A stretch of DNA of 64,000 bases from Diphasiastrum complanatum (Eukaryota > Streptophyta > Lycopodiopsida > Lycopodiales > Lycopodiaceae), in NCBI GenBank assembly GCA_029204225.1, contig CM055105.1, positions 10,618,551-10,682,550 on the forward strand, read 5' to 3'. Below, one piece after another: positions 11,690-23,363 of this stretch. A program made the position numbers and the translations under genes. The notes below the pieces were generated by a model. The model was not told the DNA's origin, did not search any database, and was given only the letters and a program-made list of their open reading frames with translations. Position 1 is the first letter of the stretch. Each line of letters begins with the position of its first letter.

Positions 11690-12174
11690 TATAATGATTG
11701 CCAAGTGAAGATCTTCAAGAATCCTGTCACATGGAAACCAAAAGGACACATGTGGAGCATGAACCACCCAACCAATATGGAGAGGCTAGTCATAACCAAT
11801 CCACCCCCAAGCCACAATGAAGAACACAAGAGAGGAGAGGAGAAATTGGCTCAAGAAACTGAATTCACAACAGGGAGATGGGCGAGTTTCCATAGGATAT
11901 ATTTTCTCGAAGAGAGAGAGAGAATATTCTCCCTAGGAATCCCATGCAACCTATATTGAGCTATTGACCTCCTATTCTTGCATTGAAGCAGTCAATTACC
12001 ATGCATGTGCTCCCATGTCCAATTATAGGTTTGGGCCCTCATATGATTATTAATTACTTGATACGACCACGTTCGAAATGACGTAGCATAACTAATAACC
12101 ACATACAGCTGGAGTGATCGGCTATCCAAGTTAGAAATTATTTCGATTCCCTTGTACTGGACATGGACATAACA
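11690..12174 (-). repeat. LTR of a minus-strand gypsy element
   Basis: Minus strand starts TGTTATGTCCATGTCC at 12174, right after a polypurine tract (12175-12186, read AGAGGGGAAGAA) that follows a gypsy integrase tail. The far end is put at about 11690, where the plus-strand gypsy LTR stops matching its partner. Only one copy is in the window, so the boundary is inferred. Confidence 0.55.
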
Positions 12175-12186
12175 TTCTTCCCCTCT

Positions 12187-12415
12187 TGAACCACTTCTAT
12201 CTCTAGAAGTGAAAACCAGGGAAGTTCTTCTTTATGCTTTCAACCTTAGTCTGTCCCTTCCACCTGATCAAGCACTTAGAGATAAAAGGATTTCTCAATT
12301 GTTTATCTCTGGTTCTAAGTACTTTTCAAGTTCCAAAGGAATACTAAGTGATAAGTCTTCCAAATGGGTAAGATCTTCCTCTGAACCAACTACGTCACCT
12401 TCAAAGGGCTAAACA
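12187..12415 (-). pseudogene. gypsy integrase tail / chromodomain-like end
   Basis: Minus strand, more than one frame: LIRWKGQTKVES (about 12275) and PWFSLLEIEVVQEGKNVM ending at 12175. This matches the usual end of chromodomain-bearing gypsy pol (…WEG…ATWE…FP.F.LEDKV…GG.NVM). The rest of the element is not recognised to its right, where an unrelated short frame and a GA microsatellite follow. Confidence 0.55.
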
Positions 12416-12473
12416 AGTCATTGCCAAAGTATTTCATGGCAAGCTCTCTAATTCGACAAATTACAACATTGAC

Positions 12474-12734
12474 TCATGCATTTTTAATAACGCTACCATC
12501 CTCGTTAACATCATAATAATGATTGGCAGATTCTTCACTTGGTCCATCTTGTGACACCCTCTCTTGTTCGGATTCTCCTTCGGAAAGGCATAGAAATTTC
12601 ATTCTATTCCTTTCGTCCGGAGATAATACTTCATAAAAATCTCGAACTCGGTCTCCCGAACCCGATCTTCTTGCTCCTCCACTTGAGGAGCTTCGTGGCC
12701 TTCTAAAACCACTTCCACTTCCGAATGTGGACAT
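12474..12734 (-). CDS. hypothetical 86-residue protein
   Basis: A clean minus-strand frame starting with ATG 12 bp from the edge of the GA/CT microsatellite. The N-terminus is rich in Ser, Gly and Arg (FGSGSGFRRPRSSSSGG), the middle is charged (YEVLSPDERNRMKF) and the end acidic. No domain, signal peptide or membrane segment. A long CT run directly upstream of an ATG would suit a plant 5' UTR, but composition this simple can also arise by chance, and it could be an unrecognised gag piece of the gypsy at its left. Low confidence that it is a gene. Confidence 0.25.
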   Translation of the reverse strand: MSTFGSGSGFRRPRSSSSGGARRSGSGDRVRDFYEVLSPDERNRMKFLCLSEGESEQERVSQDGPSEESANHYYDVNEDGSVIKNA

Positions 12735-12745
12735 TTTGTGTGTGT

Positions 12746-12899
<154 letters not shown>

Positions 12900-12939
12900 A
12901 AAAATAAAGAAAGATCTTTAATGTGAGAAAGAGAGAGGG

Positions 12940-13190
12940 AGAAAGAGTGTGTGTGTGAGAGAGAGAGAGATATAGAGACAAAGAAAGAATAAAATATTGA
13001 TGACAAGAAAACTAAGATTAATGTGTGAAAGAGAGAGTGCTTAAAACTTAAAGCTAGAGAGCATGAAAGCTTAAAGAGAGAGCACAAAGAGAGATCACAA
13101 ATGAAGAGAGCACAAAGAGTGAGCACAAAGAGAGAGCACAAATGAAGAGAGCACCAAGAGAGAGCACTAAGAGAGAGCAAAAACCAAGAA
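12940..13190. repeat. degenerate AGAGAGCACAAA minisatellite
   Basis: From about 13070 the unit AGAGAGCACAAA recurs with small variants (AGAGAGATCACAAATGA, AGAGAGCACCA). It looks like a slippage product of the neighbouring GA array. Confidence 0.8.
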
Positions 13191-14100
13191 TGAAAATCCG
13201 AAGTGAGAAAGGTCATTTTATAGATGAAATGAATTTCAAGTTGCGCGTGGCACTGCCACGAAAATTTTGTTTGCCATGCGTGGCACTGCCACGCGCAGCA
13301 CAATCATGTGATTCCATGTGCCTCCATGTGGTCATGAAACAAAAATGTGCAAATGACAAACATTTTGTGTGAAATGTCATGAAGTAACAAGATACAAATA
13401 ATGACAAGATATGTCTTTTGTACACAACTATTTTATGCATTTCTATGTCACCAGAATCAAGAATATTTTGTGTGAGGTGGCATGAAAAAAATTAAGAGAA
13501 TAAATAAGTGTAGGTGGGTAAAATATTAAAACATGATATGTGTTTTATATAATTAAAAGTAATGTAGGCCTATACAGGATAGTCCTATGTTACAATGAGA
13601 AATTCTAATTCATATTTTTTACAATGAGAGATTCTAATTTATAGTATTTTTATCTTGGAGACCAAAGCAAGGTCAAAAATTCAATTGGCCAGATTTGGTG
13701 TGATGATTGATTTTAAGTTTTGTCTTTTAGCTAGATCTTGGTAGATCTTTCTAGATTTTTAGAGAGGAAAGTGAGACAAATCTTGTTTGGAATCAATTCA
13801 TCTTTTGGTTTACATGTCCATCACGGTATCAATAGTATCTTTCCTATTGGAATCAAGTGAGAGATCGATTCGATCCAACAATCATTCAATAAGGGTGATT
13901 CTAGTTGGGGTTAATCTTACTCCTGCTCACTCATAGGAATACACGAGAATCACATAGGCGAAAAACTCGACTATGTCAGATTCATATATTTAGCATTCTT
14001 CACGTGTCTTCATTCACGACTTGCAATAATGAACCAACTCAATGACAAGCGAATAAACTGACTCTGCAAAAATACAAGGAGTTTTCACAAAGTAAGCAAT
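13191..14100. other. intergenic sequence, no gene seen
   Basis: No coding motif. Two copies of the near-palindrome CGTGGCACTGCCACG lie at about 13245-13260 and 13279-13293. The rest is AT-rich and unassigned. Confidence 0.4.
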
Positions 14101-14640
14101 TGGGGATTTGGGATATAGAATTTGGTGTATGATGTTCAAGGTCTAGGGTTTAGAGTTTTTTATTAGGGCTTAAGAACATGAATGGATGAATGAGTAGGAA
14201 TAGGATTAGGAACAATAATAGGATAGGGATGAATTGTTTCGAAAATATGAATGAGATAGGCATATGAATATAGGTAAAATAAGAATGAATGATTAAATGT
14301 TGAAGAAATACGAAAATGAATGATGAATAAGAATAGGAACAAGATGCATAGAATTGAATAGAATGAGAAATGTAGAATAGATTCAAGGTTGTGCATTTGG
14401 GATGTAGGGTTTGGGACACATGTTTTAGGATTTAAGTTACAGGATTTGGCTTTTAGGGTATAGGATGCAGGATTTAGACTATGGATTTCAAGATTGAAAG
14501 TATACGATTTGGAATTTGGGGTATAGAGTTTCGGATACAGGGTATATGATGCAGAGTTTAGGGTTTAGGATGTAGAATGTAGGATTTAGGGTTTAGTGTT
14601 TAGAGTTTAGAGTTTAGGAACATGAATGGATGAATGAACA
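14100..14640. repeat. degenerate telomere-like (TTTAGGG) repeats
   Basis: From about 14395 to 14620 the strand is made of GGGTTTAGG, GGATTTAGGG, GAGTTTAG and similar heptad-like words, relatives of the plant telomere unit TTTAGGG but much diverged. A similar lead-in lies at 14100-14165. A direct repeat beginning GAACATGAATGGATGAATGA occurs at about 14172 and 14619. Confidence 0.6.
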
Positions 14641-14749
14641 GAAATGGTTTAGACCTCTCTCATTTTATCTTCCATTCACGAGACTATTTTAGGGGGCTGT
14701 TTTAGTCCATATAGAACCTTGTGTAATTTTCATACAAGATGTTCTTGAC

Positions 14750-15240
14750 CTCAATTTCAAGTGATAAGGTCCAAAATTGAGCTACCTCGAGTGATACATT
14801 TATCTCATGTGATAAGAGTCAATTCCATCAATAAGATGTTGAACTCAAAAAATTTAGAATGTACTATACTTGAAATCAATTTAATTTTAGCAATCAATTA
14901 GCCTTGTCGAACCATAATGACCAAAATTGCATGTTAGACATTAGATTTTAACTAGCTTTAGTCATAGGCATGAAATGTGAGCTATCTAACTATCCTAAAC
15001 TCAAAATTCTTCTAATTTGATAAACATCAAATTGAAGCTATCTTGTGTGACATGGATCAATTCCATCAATAAGATATGAAAATCATCAATTTGAGTGCAC
15101 TAAACTCAATGCTTGTTGATTTGATCATTCAATGAGCCATGTCAAGTGATGAGGATCAAAATTGAGCCTTCTCGCATGTAGGTATCAAATTCAAGCTTTC
15201 TTGAGTGATAGAAATAAAATTTGAGCTATCGTGAGTGTAG
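14750..15240. repeat. degenerate tandem repeat
   Basis: Loose repetition of a phrase like GTGATAAGGATCAAAATTGAGCTATCTCGA, often followed by TCAATTCCATCAATAAGAT. Unit length varies (about 40-90 bp) and copies are strongly diverged. Confidence 0.5.
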
Positions 15241-15504
15241 CTAAGTGCCAATTTCACATGCACGGAGGATCCACAAAGCATGTAATTAATCTCTCTAAAG
15301 GATGTGTGATTGCACCAAACAAATGCTTGATTAGATCAAGAATGCTAGATTGCAAATCTCAAGGCAAGAGCACACAATACATTCACCAAATGAACTCAAA
15401 ACTAAAAATACACAAAATTTTATCAAAAGACTTAGATTCACATTGAGGTCAATGGCTTGATAATACAATAGGTCGAGTTCCAAGAGAAATCAATGGATCA
15501 CAAT

Positions 15505-15845
15505 GATACCTCTTAATGTGGTTCAAAGAAAACATTCTTGATCAATGGTTTGGTGAGAAGATTGACAATACATGAAGATGTTTCAATATGCTCCTATGTG
15601 ATCCCTCTCCCAATGACTTTTTCCAGCTGGTATCATTGACATAAGTGACTCTTTGTGAACCTAAACATCATGCTTTTATCATACATGTGATGCCTTATGA
15701 TTGCCTTCTTGTTAGATGGAAGATTTACAAAGATCCATGTATGATTTTCAATCAATGCATTGTACTCTAGGATCATAGCATCTGCATGCCATTCTTTTGA
15801 ATTCCAAGACATGGAGCTTTGTCTTTTTGGGCCCCTATTGCTCAT
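15505..15845 (-). pseudogene. internally deleted copia (RT start joined to RNase H end)
   Basis: Minus strand. The frame 15845-15633 carries the RT N-terminal motif (EYNALIENHTWIFVNLPSNK). About 30 bases later the sequence reads EHIETSSCIVNLLTKPLIK (about 15610-15540), the very end of copia RNase H. All of the RT core and most of RNase H are missing, so the copy lost about 2 kb by internal deletion. Confidence 0.65.
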
Positions 15846-16099
15846 GTTTTAGAACTATCCTATTCTTCACAGTTAGGACTCTCAATTATAATTTCATAAG
15901 TTAATCAAAGTTTGCTACTTTAGTTCTTCATTTATATATGATTTTTTGTTCTTTTGCAATATCTTTAAGTTAAGAAATATTGAGTACATTCTTATTTTCT
16001 TTATTTCTAATTTTTAGTCGAAGAATTGATACACCTCCACGAGATAGGAAAAGGGAACAGAGGATCATAAGTTATCACAAAAGCAAGAACTGACGAAAA

Positions 16100-18745
16100 A
16101 TGGCACAATCTGATAAATTGTTCAGAGAATCTTCATCGTCAAGTTCAGGCACTCAAGTTACGTGGGATCCAGCGAAGGTACGATGTATTTGTAGTTTGCG
16201 CATATTGAAATGTAAACTCATTGATTTTCATGTACATGAGATTGGAACATAAATTTAATCATTTGTTATCATTGTGTCATTGCAATAGTATCAAAGAGAG
16301 TATGATGAGAAGATATATTGTAAATGCAAACAATGTAAAGGATTAAAAATTTGAGCAAGACGAATAGTAACAAAACATATTTGGGATTATGGAGAACATG
16401 TGGAAGAAGAGTCTGCAATTGCGAAGGTACATAAAGTTTTCTTTCTTGTTGCAATTTAATAGTTTAGTATTGATAATTATTAGACAAATTACATTTTTGA
16501 TGAAAAAGACATCTAACATTTGTGTAGTTTTTCACTTTTGCAGAGATGTTCTTTGGTGTCACACTGCACAATTGATGATCTTACAAACAAAATCAAAGAC
16601 ATTGATTTTGGATCTTCTTTGGCATTAGATGATGCCCTAGTTGATGACGAGGATATCCATGATGTCACTAGTCACTATACACCTCACATTGATTCGATTC
16701 ACTCCACCACACTCCTTCCACATCTTTCCACATCCTCTACTCCATCACCATTCTATCAAGCGGAGTGCGGGTGACCTAGTGATGGTCATTTGGGTATCGT
16801 AGGGCCAAATTTGGAGCAATTTTAGGCTGGTGTAACCTATTACAAGGCAGTACTATGAGGCATAATCACTTCCAAATCATTATTACACATTGACAAACAA
16901 TATCCAAGTTTTGTAAGTGATTCTAGAAATGTTTGGGCTTGCAACGGATGGGGTGAATCCCTTTTCTGTGAAAGCAAGAACATGGTCTACTTGGCCTGTG
17001 GTTTTGGTAAATTATAACATACCACCTTGGTTGAGCATTGAAAAGGGTCATCTAATGTTAGCACTTCTTATTCCCAGAAAACGTAAAGTGAAAAATATGG
17101 ATGTTTACCTTGCACCCTTAATTGAGGAATTAGAACTACTTTGGAAAGGGGTCCAATGCTACGACATCTCACATCAGCCCCAAGAAAGAAATTTTACGAT
17201 GCGTGCCATTTTAATGTGGACAATGCATGACTATCCAGGATTGGGTGATTGTTCAGGTAATCAATTTGTGTTATTGTATTGTGAAACATGCCAATTTGTT
17301 AATGATTTCGTGTTATTGTACTGTGGAACATGCTTATGTTTATTCATTAGGCTTTACAACTTCTGGACATCATGCGTTTCTCATTTGTGGACCAAATCTT
17401 GATAGTCAATACTCATGCCATTTGAAAAAAGTTGTATATGAAAATCATCAAAAATATTTGCCTGAAGATCATCCATTCAGGAATACACAAAAAAGAAAAT
17501 TTGGGGGAAGACAAGAGACAAGAAATCCTCCAACAAAAATGTCAGTGGCAGATTGGCACAAACTTTGGTATAAAAAGACTATTTAATTTTCATTGTTCAC
17601 CATATTGGAATAATTTCTTGATCAATCATTTGCTTGATCCTATGCACATATTTAAAAATGTGCCGAATCAATATGGAAACACATGGCAGGTGATAAAGAT
17701 AGTATGCATGCTCGAGAGGACTTACAACTATCAAAAACAAAAAAAGAGTATTGGCCAAAGTTGGGTGCAGATGGAGATTATACCCATAGTATTCTAAGAG
17801 CCAGTTGGATTCTTAGCAAAGAAGAGTACAAGTATTTGCGATCAGTTATTTCTGAGATGAGAACACCAACGAATTTTGCTCATTCATTGTGAACATCATT
17901 CACAGCAGATGGAAAGTTTCATGGTCTAAAATCTCATGACTGGTTGAAAAGGCTTGAATATATATTTCCAATGTGCATTCATGGTTGTCTAACAGAGCAT
18001 CTTTGTGAGACCATTTACAAACTAGCAGCTGTTGTGAGGTACTTATACATCTTTATGTTATTTGTTTTTTAGATGGAACCATTTTCAATAACAACAAATG
18101 ACAAAATGAGACATATATTATATACATGATGTAGATGGATATGCAACAAGGAGATTCGCGAGGCGGACATGCAAAAAAAATATGAAGACATGGTGGAGGC
18201 TATATGTATGCTTGAGAGGGATTTTTCGACTTCTATTTTAGACATACAAGTGCATCTATTGGTGCACTTGGTTCAAGAAGATGGTATTGCTAGCCCAATG
18301 CACTCCAGGTACAGATATAAAAATTCATAGCTTTAATCGAGCTTACCACTTTGACTAAGGTTCTCATGTTTTTTATTTTTTTGTAGGTGGATGTTTTTTT
18401 TTGAAAAGGTATATGAAAGTCTTGAAAGACTTTGTGCATCAAAAAGCAAGGCCCAAGGGAAGCATGTCAGAGGGTTGGTTAGCACAAGAATTCCTCTTTT
18501 ATATTTCTGAAGTTTCACTTCAAATTGATCCATCGTCTCCAAGATTATGAGATGATGTGAAAAGAGACGAGGTCATAGGTGAAAAATCTCAAGGTATGGG
18601 AAGTCTAAAGAAATTGACACCTACTTTACGAGATAAGATCTCTACTTTTATGCTCTATAATTCTAGAATAATGGATAAATGTTTGGAACTATACGAGCTA
18701 GAGAAGAAACAAAGAGTAATGACTAGTAAAAGTAGCGTAGTAATT
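16100..18745 (+). pseudogene. CACTA (En/Spm) transposase, Tnp2 family, with introns
   Basis: Multi-exon remnant. Exon 1 16100-16177 (ATG, donor GT at 16178) and exon 2 16289-16426 encode the N-terminal zinc-type domain (YCKCKQCKG, KHIWDYGEHVEE), with a stop within KI*ARR. Exon 3 starts at 16544. The Tnp2 core follows: GLATDGVNPFS, STWPVVLVNYNIPPWLSIEK, MLALLIPRK (about 16930-17080), DVYLAPLIEELELLWKGV, then after an intron (17257-17350) TTSGHHAFLICGPNLDSQYS, LDPMHIFKNV and FHGLKSHDWLKRLEYIFP (about 17910-17970). Another intron lies at about 18037-18131 before WICNKEIREADMQ. The C-terminal DUF4218-like part has HLLVHLVQEDGI and SRWMFFFEKVYESLERL. Frameshifts lie near 16935 and 17590. It would cut and paste CACTA elements. 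Terminal CACTA repeats were not found. Confidence 0.85.
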
Positions 18746-18749
18746 GGCG

Positions 18750-20010
18750 ACAAAGAGGCCAATCTTCAAAAAATTGCATAATGTTCTTGTGGCCGAGGAG
18801 AGTAGGATTCTACACTTCAAAACAAGAATGGGGTCCTTATCACTACATAATGGTGATGAGAAAGCAAACTTCACATCTAAAGGCAAGAAGAAGTCTCATC
18901 CTTTCAAGAAGATCCAAGGCAAGGAGGCCAAGGCAAAGGACGGAACATCTACCTCCAAAGGGAAGCAAAAGAACAAAGCAAAGTTGAAATGTTTCTTTTG
19001 TGAGAAGAAAGGACACTTTGCTTCCGAATGCTATAAGAAGAAGAATGCACAAGGGAATGAAGATCAAGGCAATCTTGCACAAGGGGAGGAGGATGAGTCA
19101 AGATATATGGCATAGGATCTATTCCATTATGCCTAGGATCATCTAAAAGGATAGATCTTGATAATGTTTTGTATGTTCCATTCATGACAAAAAACTTGCT
19201 TAGTGTTGGTCAATTAATGGACAATGGACTAGATGTACATTTCAAGAATGGAGTGTGTTCCATCTTGAGAAATAATAAGTGCATAGCTAGTGACATTAAG
19301 CAAGGAAGGCTTTTCAAGTTGGATGCTAATGTGGCTATTGAAAGTGTGAATATGGTTAGAGAGAAGTTGACTCAAGTGGAGCTTTGGCACAAAAGATTGG
19401 GCCATCCTAATCTTCAATCAATGGAATCCATGGCATCAAAGGAGCTAGCTCTCGGCCTACCAAAAGCTTTCAAAAGCAAAGTGTGTGAGGCATGTGGCCT
19501 TGCAAAGTCACACAAGACTTCCTACAAGAGATCTTTAACAAGATCTACCTCACCTTTAGATCTTATCCATTTGGATGTACATACTTTTTCTCATGAAAGT
19601 AATGGAGGAGCTTTGATGTATGTGACTTTTATTGATGATTGTACTAGATACACTTGGATTGAATTATTTCCTAAGAAAAGCCTTGTATATGAAGCTTTTG
19701 TAAAGTTTAAGTCTCTAGTGGAAAAGCAACTTAGTTCTTGCATTAAAGTTCTAAGATGTGATAATGGAGGAGAGTATATCTCCAACAAGATGAGAGACTT
19801 TTGTGAGATCAATGGCATTAAGAGAGAACTCACTTGTCCTTGCACCCCCAACAAAATGGGGTGGCCGAGAGGAAAAATAGGAGTCTTTGTGAATGTGCAA
19901 ATTTTTTAAGACTTGATGCATCTCTACCCATCACTTTTTGGGGGGAGGACATAAACCTTCTCTCCTGTCGTCAAACATTCGTCCCTATGTTTGTTATTTG
20001 CATATGCAAT
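18750..20010 (+). pseudogene. copia gag end to integrase, protease deleted
   Basis: Plus strand. Gag C-terminus (HNVLVAEESRILHFKT) with a basic stretch and the zinc knuckle CFFCEKKGHFASEC (about 18990-19030). A jump near 19110 removes most of the protease, and the frame 19169-19909 continues with VLYVPFMTKNLLSVGQ, the GAG-pre-integrase zinc region (LWHKRLGHPNLQSM, CEACGLAKSHKTSYKRS) and an integrase core (LIHLDVHT, TFIDDCTRYTW, RCDNGGEYISNK). A frameshift at about 19850 leads to ERKNRSLCECANFLRLDAS (19865-19930). It begins exactly where CACTA coding ends and joins another copia RT near 20010. Confidence 0.85.
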
Positions 20011-20014
20011 TGCT

Positions 20015-20785
20015 TATGACCTCAGGATCCACATTGTGGACAAGAAGACAACCTTCTTGCATGGTGAGTTAGATGAAGAAGTCTACATGGATCAACCCCT
20101 ATGATACGTCTCAAATTCACTTCCTGATTATGCATGCAAAATGCATAGAAGTATCTACGATCTGAAATAGTCAGCTCAACAATGGTACAAAAAGAAGGAT
20201 CAAGTCCTGAAATTATTAGAATTCAAGCCACTGATGGTTGATTCCATTGTGTACATCAGAGTCATAGATGGGAAGATCATCATTGTGGATGTATATGTGG
20301 ACGACACTCTGATACTTTACAAGAGTGAGAAGCTGATTGCTAAAGTGAAGAAAGACATCTCAAAACATTGCGAGATTGTGGATCTGGGAGAAGCTAGGTG
20401 TTACCTTGGCTTGCAAATTGAAAGGGACTATAAGGGAGGTAAGTTGTATCTTCACCAGTCTAGATACACCCAAAAAATCCTAGAGGATTTTGGGATGCTA
20501 AATTGCAAAGAAACGAATACTCCAATGCTCGCAGGAATGGTGCTGACAAATGATGATTGTCGGAGGACTGAAGAAGAGAGAGAACAAATGCAGCTCACAC
20601 CTTACAGGAAGCTGATAGGTTTGCTGATGTACCTTGCAGACAACACACGCCCTGACATTTCTTATGCAATGTTCAGGATGAGCCAATTCTGCACGAATCC
20701 AAGCTCGATAAATTGGAAGATTGCAAAACGAATTTTGCAATATCTTCAATTAACGAGATATTACAGTTATGTCCATGGCCAGTAA
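20015..20785 (+). pseudogene. copia reverse transcriptase fragment (distinct family)
   Basis: Plus strand: VDKKTTFLHGELDEEVYMDQ (20035-20095), a decayed stretch, then an open frame 20234-20785 with the catalytic box VYVDDTLIL, DLGEARCYLGLQIERD, LHQSRYTQKILEDFGMLNCK, YRKLIGLLMYLADNTRPDI and MSQFCTNPSSINWKIAKR. It stops before RNase H. Its sequence differs from the other copia copies in the window (FCTNPS, KETNTPM), so it belongs to another lineage. Confidence 0.8.
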
Positions 20786-21740
20786 GTAGAATTCAGTATA
20801 CTTCTAGTTGTGGATACACGGTACTCCAGTAAATCAAGCTATTAGTTATGCCACATCATACTGGATGTGACCCGAAAGTAACTAATATCCTTGTGAGGCC
20901 TAGAACACACTAAATGGAGTTTAGACAAGGTTTGAGACAGTGTATGCATGTGTAGAGTTATCAATAGCAATTCTATGAATAGGTGGTCCATGCTTAGGAC
21001 TCTATTCTAGGGGAATCTATGTATAGGGAGCTTAGGGCTATGCATGGCTATGTGCCCAGATTGCTTTTGGCTCTATATATTGAGGCCAAACTCGTCCTAC
21101 TCCTCATTGTGATCATGGATGTCGAAATGGAAAAAATGATCCATCTTGACTTTAGGCTTGCTACAAATATTGCACCATGCAAGTATGTTGTTCCATAAAT
21201 GCAAATGCCAAGTTTGGCCTAGATAGAACTCGAGCTACATGGATATGTCACATCTAGTTGGATGATTACAACTTGCATATAGATTGTAGACGTAGAATTG
21301 GCAAAATTATGCTTGTAAAAACTCATGGCATTTCACATGCATTAATTGTAAGTGATCCATAGTGACATGCAAGGCATGCACAAAGTGTAATGGACACATG
21401 CATGATGATTTGTACATTTCTAGTTAGAACTAGGACACTTGGTAAAAGTAGGTAGAGATACATGCATGAGATGTGACAAATGTCACATAGACTCTAGTTT
21501 TCACTTTAGATGTCATCAAAAGGTGGATGGATGTGGTTCTACCTCGAGCTACCTCAAACTCCATAAATATGTGTAGCTCTCCTCATAATTTTTTTATGAA
21601 AAACCAAAGCTTTGTAGCTATCTCTTGCCATTTTGGATCCACACAATTTTTGCTTGATATCTCTCTATCTTTCTCTCTCTAACTTGTGTTGAGGCTAATG
21701 CTAATACACTAATTTCTTGTACTTTGCTCATTTATGATTC
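20786..21740. other. non-coding stretch, possible leader or LTR remains
   Basis: No coding motif. A TATA-like CTCTATATATTGAGG lies at about 21071-21085 and a second, CCATAAATATGTG, at about 21562-21574, so parts of old LTRs may be here, but no repeat partner was found. Confidence 0.35.
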
Positions 21741-21744
21741 ATTG

Positions 21745-22620
21745 CTATTTTCAACTAGATGTATCCAATGCTTTTCTAAATGGCTATCTTGAGGAGGAGA
21801 TCTATATGGAACAACCTCAAGGATTCATCAAGGATGAGTCCAAAGTGTGCTTGCTCTTCAAAAGTCTTTATGGACTCAAGCAAGCACCAAGATCATGGTA
21901 TTCAAGACTTAATTCATTTCTCATCTCACTAGGATTTACTCTTAGTGACTATGATCCTTCCATGTATCTAAAGTTTGTTGATAGCAATATTGTCATTCTT
22001 CTAATTTATGTTAATGACGTTATTCTTTGTGGAAGTTGTATCAAGCTAGTTGATGAAACTAAGCTAGCACTTGGATGTGAGTTTAAAATGCAAGATCTAG
22101 AAGAAATACATTACATCCTAGGCCTAGATATTGATTTTTATGAAGATCATGTCTTTATATGCCAATCTAGATATGTTCACTCTATGTTGAAAAAATTCCA
22201 TATGGAAGATTCTAAGAGCGTAGATACTCCAATGGAGCAAATTGTAAAAGATCCTAATAAAGGTGATGAAAGATCCTTCGAGGACATCACACTTTTTAGG
22301 AGTCTTGTAGGCTCCTTGATTTGGCTTACCATTACTAGGCCCGATTTAAGCTTTTGTGTGCACAAATTGAGTCAATTTATGCAAGATCCTAAGATCCATC
22401 ATTGGAAGATGGCCAAGAGGATTCTTAGATATGTATCTTCATCTTGTGATTATGGTCTACTTTATAAAAGTGAAGATTTATCCATTGTTGGCTACTCGGA
22501 TTCGGACTTTGCAAGTGATAAGATGGATCGAAGTCTATTGCTTTCATCAAGCATAGACCTAATCTTGGAGTTATATCAAGATCAATGTTTAAATCTTCAT
22601 AGATAATTTTTTAGGAGGAG
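21745..22620 (+). pseudogene. copia RT to truncated RNase H
   Basis: Plus-strand open frame: FQLDVSNAFLNGYLEEEIYM, LYGLKQAPRSWYSRLNSFL, the catalytic box as LIYVNDVIL (usual YVDD), MQDLEEIHYILGLDIDFY, SLIWLTITRPDLSFCVHKLS and YGLLYKSEDLSIVGYSDSD (RNase H start). After SDKMDR the interior of RNase H is gone and the sequence jumps to the Gag-Pol tail (LGVISRSMF) just before AGGAGGAG and the 3' LTR. The integrase side is also missing. Confidence 0.85.
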
Positions 22621-23350
22621 TGTGAAGAATTGAAAAAGATTATCTATGTTAGATATAGGGGTCTTATGTTTTTTATATCAAGCATCTAGAGGATGTTGAT
22701 AGGAACAAATTTGGCATAGATGGCAAATTATCCATTTCCACTTGTAATGTCACTATTGAGCCAAAATAGAGTAAGAGGCTAAACTCGCGCCAATTAGAGT
22801 GTAGACAAGTGCAATGCTTTTGTTTGATGAATTCTAAGAGGTCCAATAGGATTTAGAGGTGGAACCATGAAAGGTCCAATAGAATTTGAGGTTTGCTTGA
22901 AAATGGTCCAATAGAATTTAGAGGTGAATGGATCAATGGTCCAATAGGATTAAGAGGTGGCATAAGTGTGGTCCAATTATAGTTAAGCATAGTGGTAGCT
23001 CGTGGATCTACTAGTATCATTGTACTCCTCATTTGGATCTAATTGATTTTGAGATTGAGTGGATTTTGTGAGTAATTGATTTTCTAGATTTTTCTCTCTA
23101 CCCGAGAGCTCATGGTGATTTTCTCTTTCTACCCAAGGAGAGCAGCTTGTTTTTCCTTAGATTATTTTTAGAGCACTTCCCACACATGTGAGTGAGAGTT
23201 GGAAGTGATTGAATGCATGTAGTAGTGTGTTTTTGCCATAGATTCAAAGATAGATCTTAAATCTCAATCTAATCTTGATCTTGGTGCATCTACACATCTT
23301 AGGAGATCACAAGTACATGTTGTGGATAGTCCACACATGTGAAACCAACA
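22621..23350 (+). repeat. copia LTR, about 730 bp
   Basis: Starts TGTGAAGAATTG after the polypurine tract TTTTTAGGAGGAG and ends ACATGTGAAACCAACA. It is followed at once by a tRNA-Met PBS, so it serves as 3' LTR to the pol at its left and as 5' LTR to what follows: a shared LTR between two tandem copies. The last 55 bp recur at 23508-23562. Confidence 0.8.
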
Positions 23351-23363
23351 TGGTGTCAGAGCC
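23351..23363 (+). promoter_or_regulatory. copia primer-binding site
   Basis: TGGTGTCAGAGCC, one base from the common plant form TGGTATCAGAGCC, directly after the LTR end CA. Confidence 0.85.

Noticed and set aside
14150-14419. 89- and 77-residue minus frames rich in Phe, Ile, Leu and Ser
   Set aside because: Antisense of AG-rich degenerate repeats; membrane-like only by composition.
14750-15240. CRISPR-like regularity of the degenerate repeat
   Set aside because: Units vary in length and sequence and there are no uniform spacers; the window is a plant genome.
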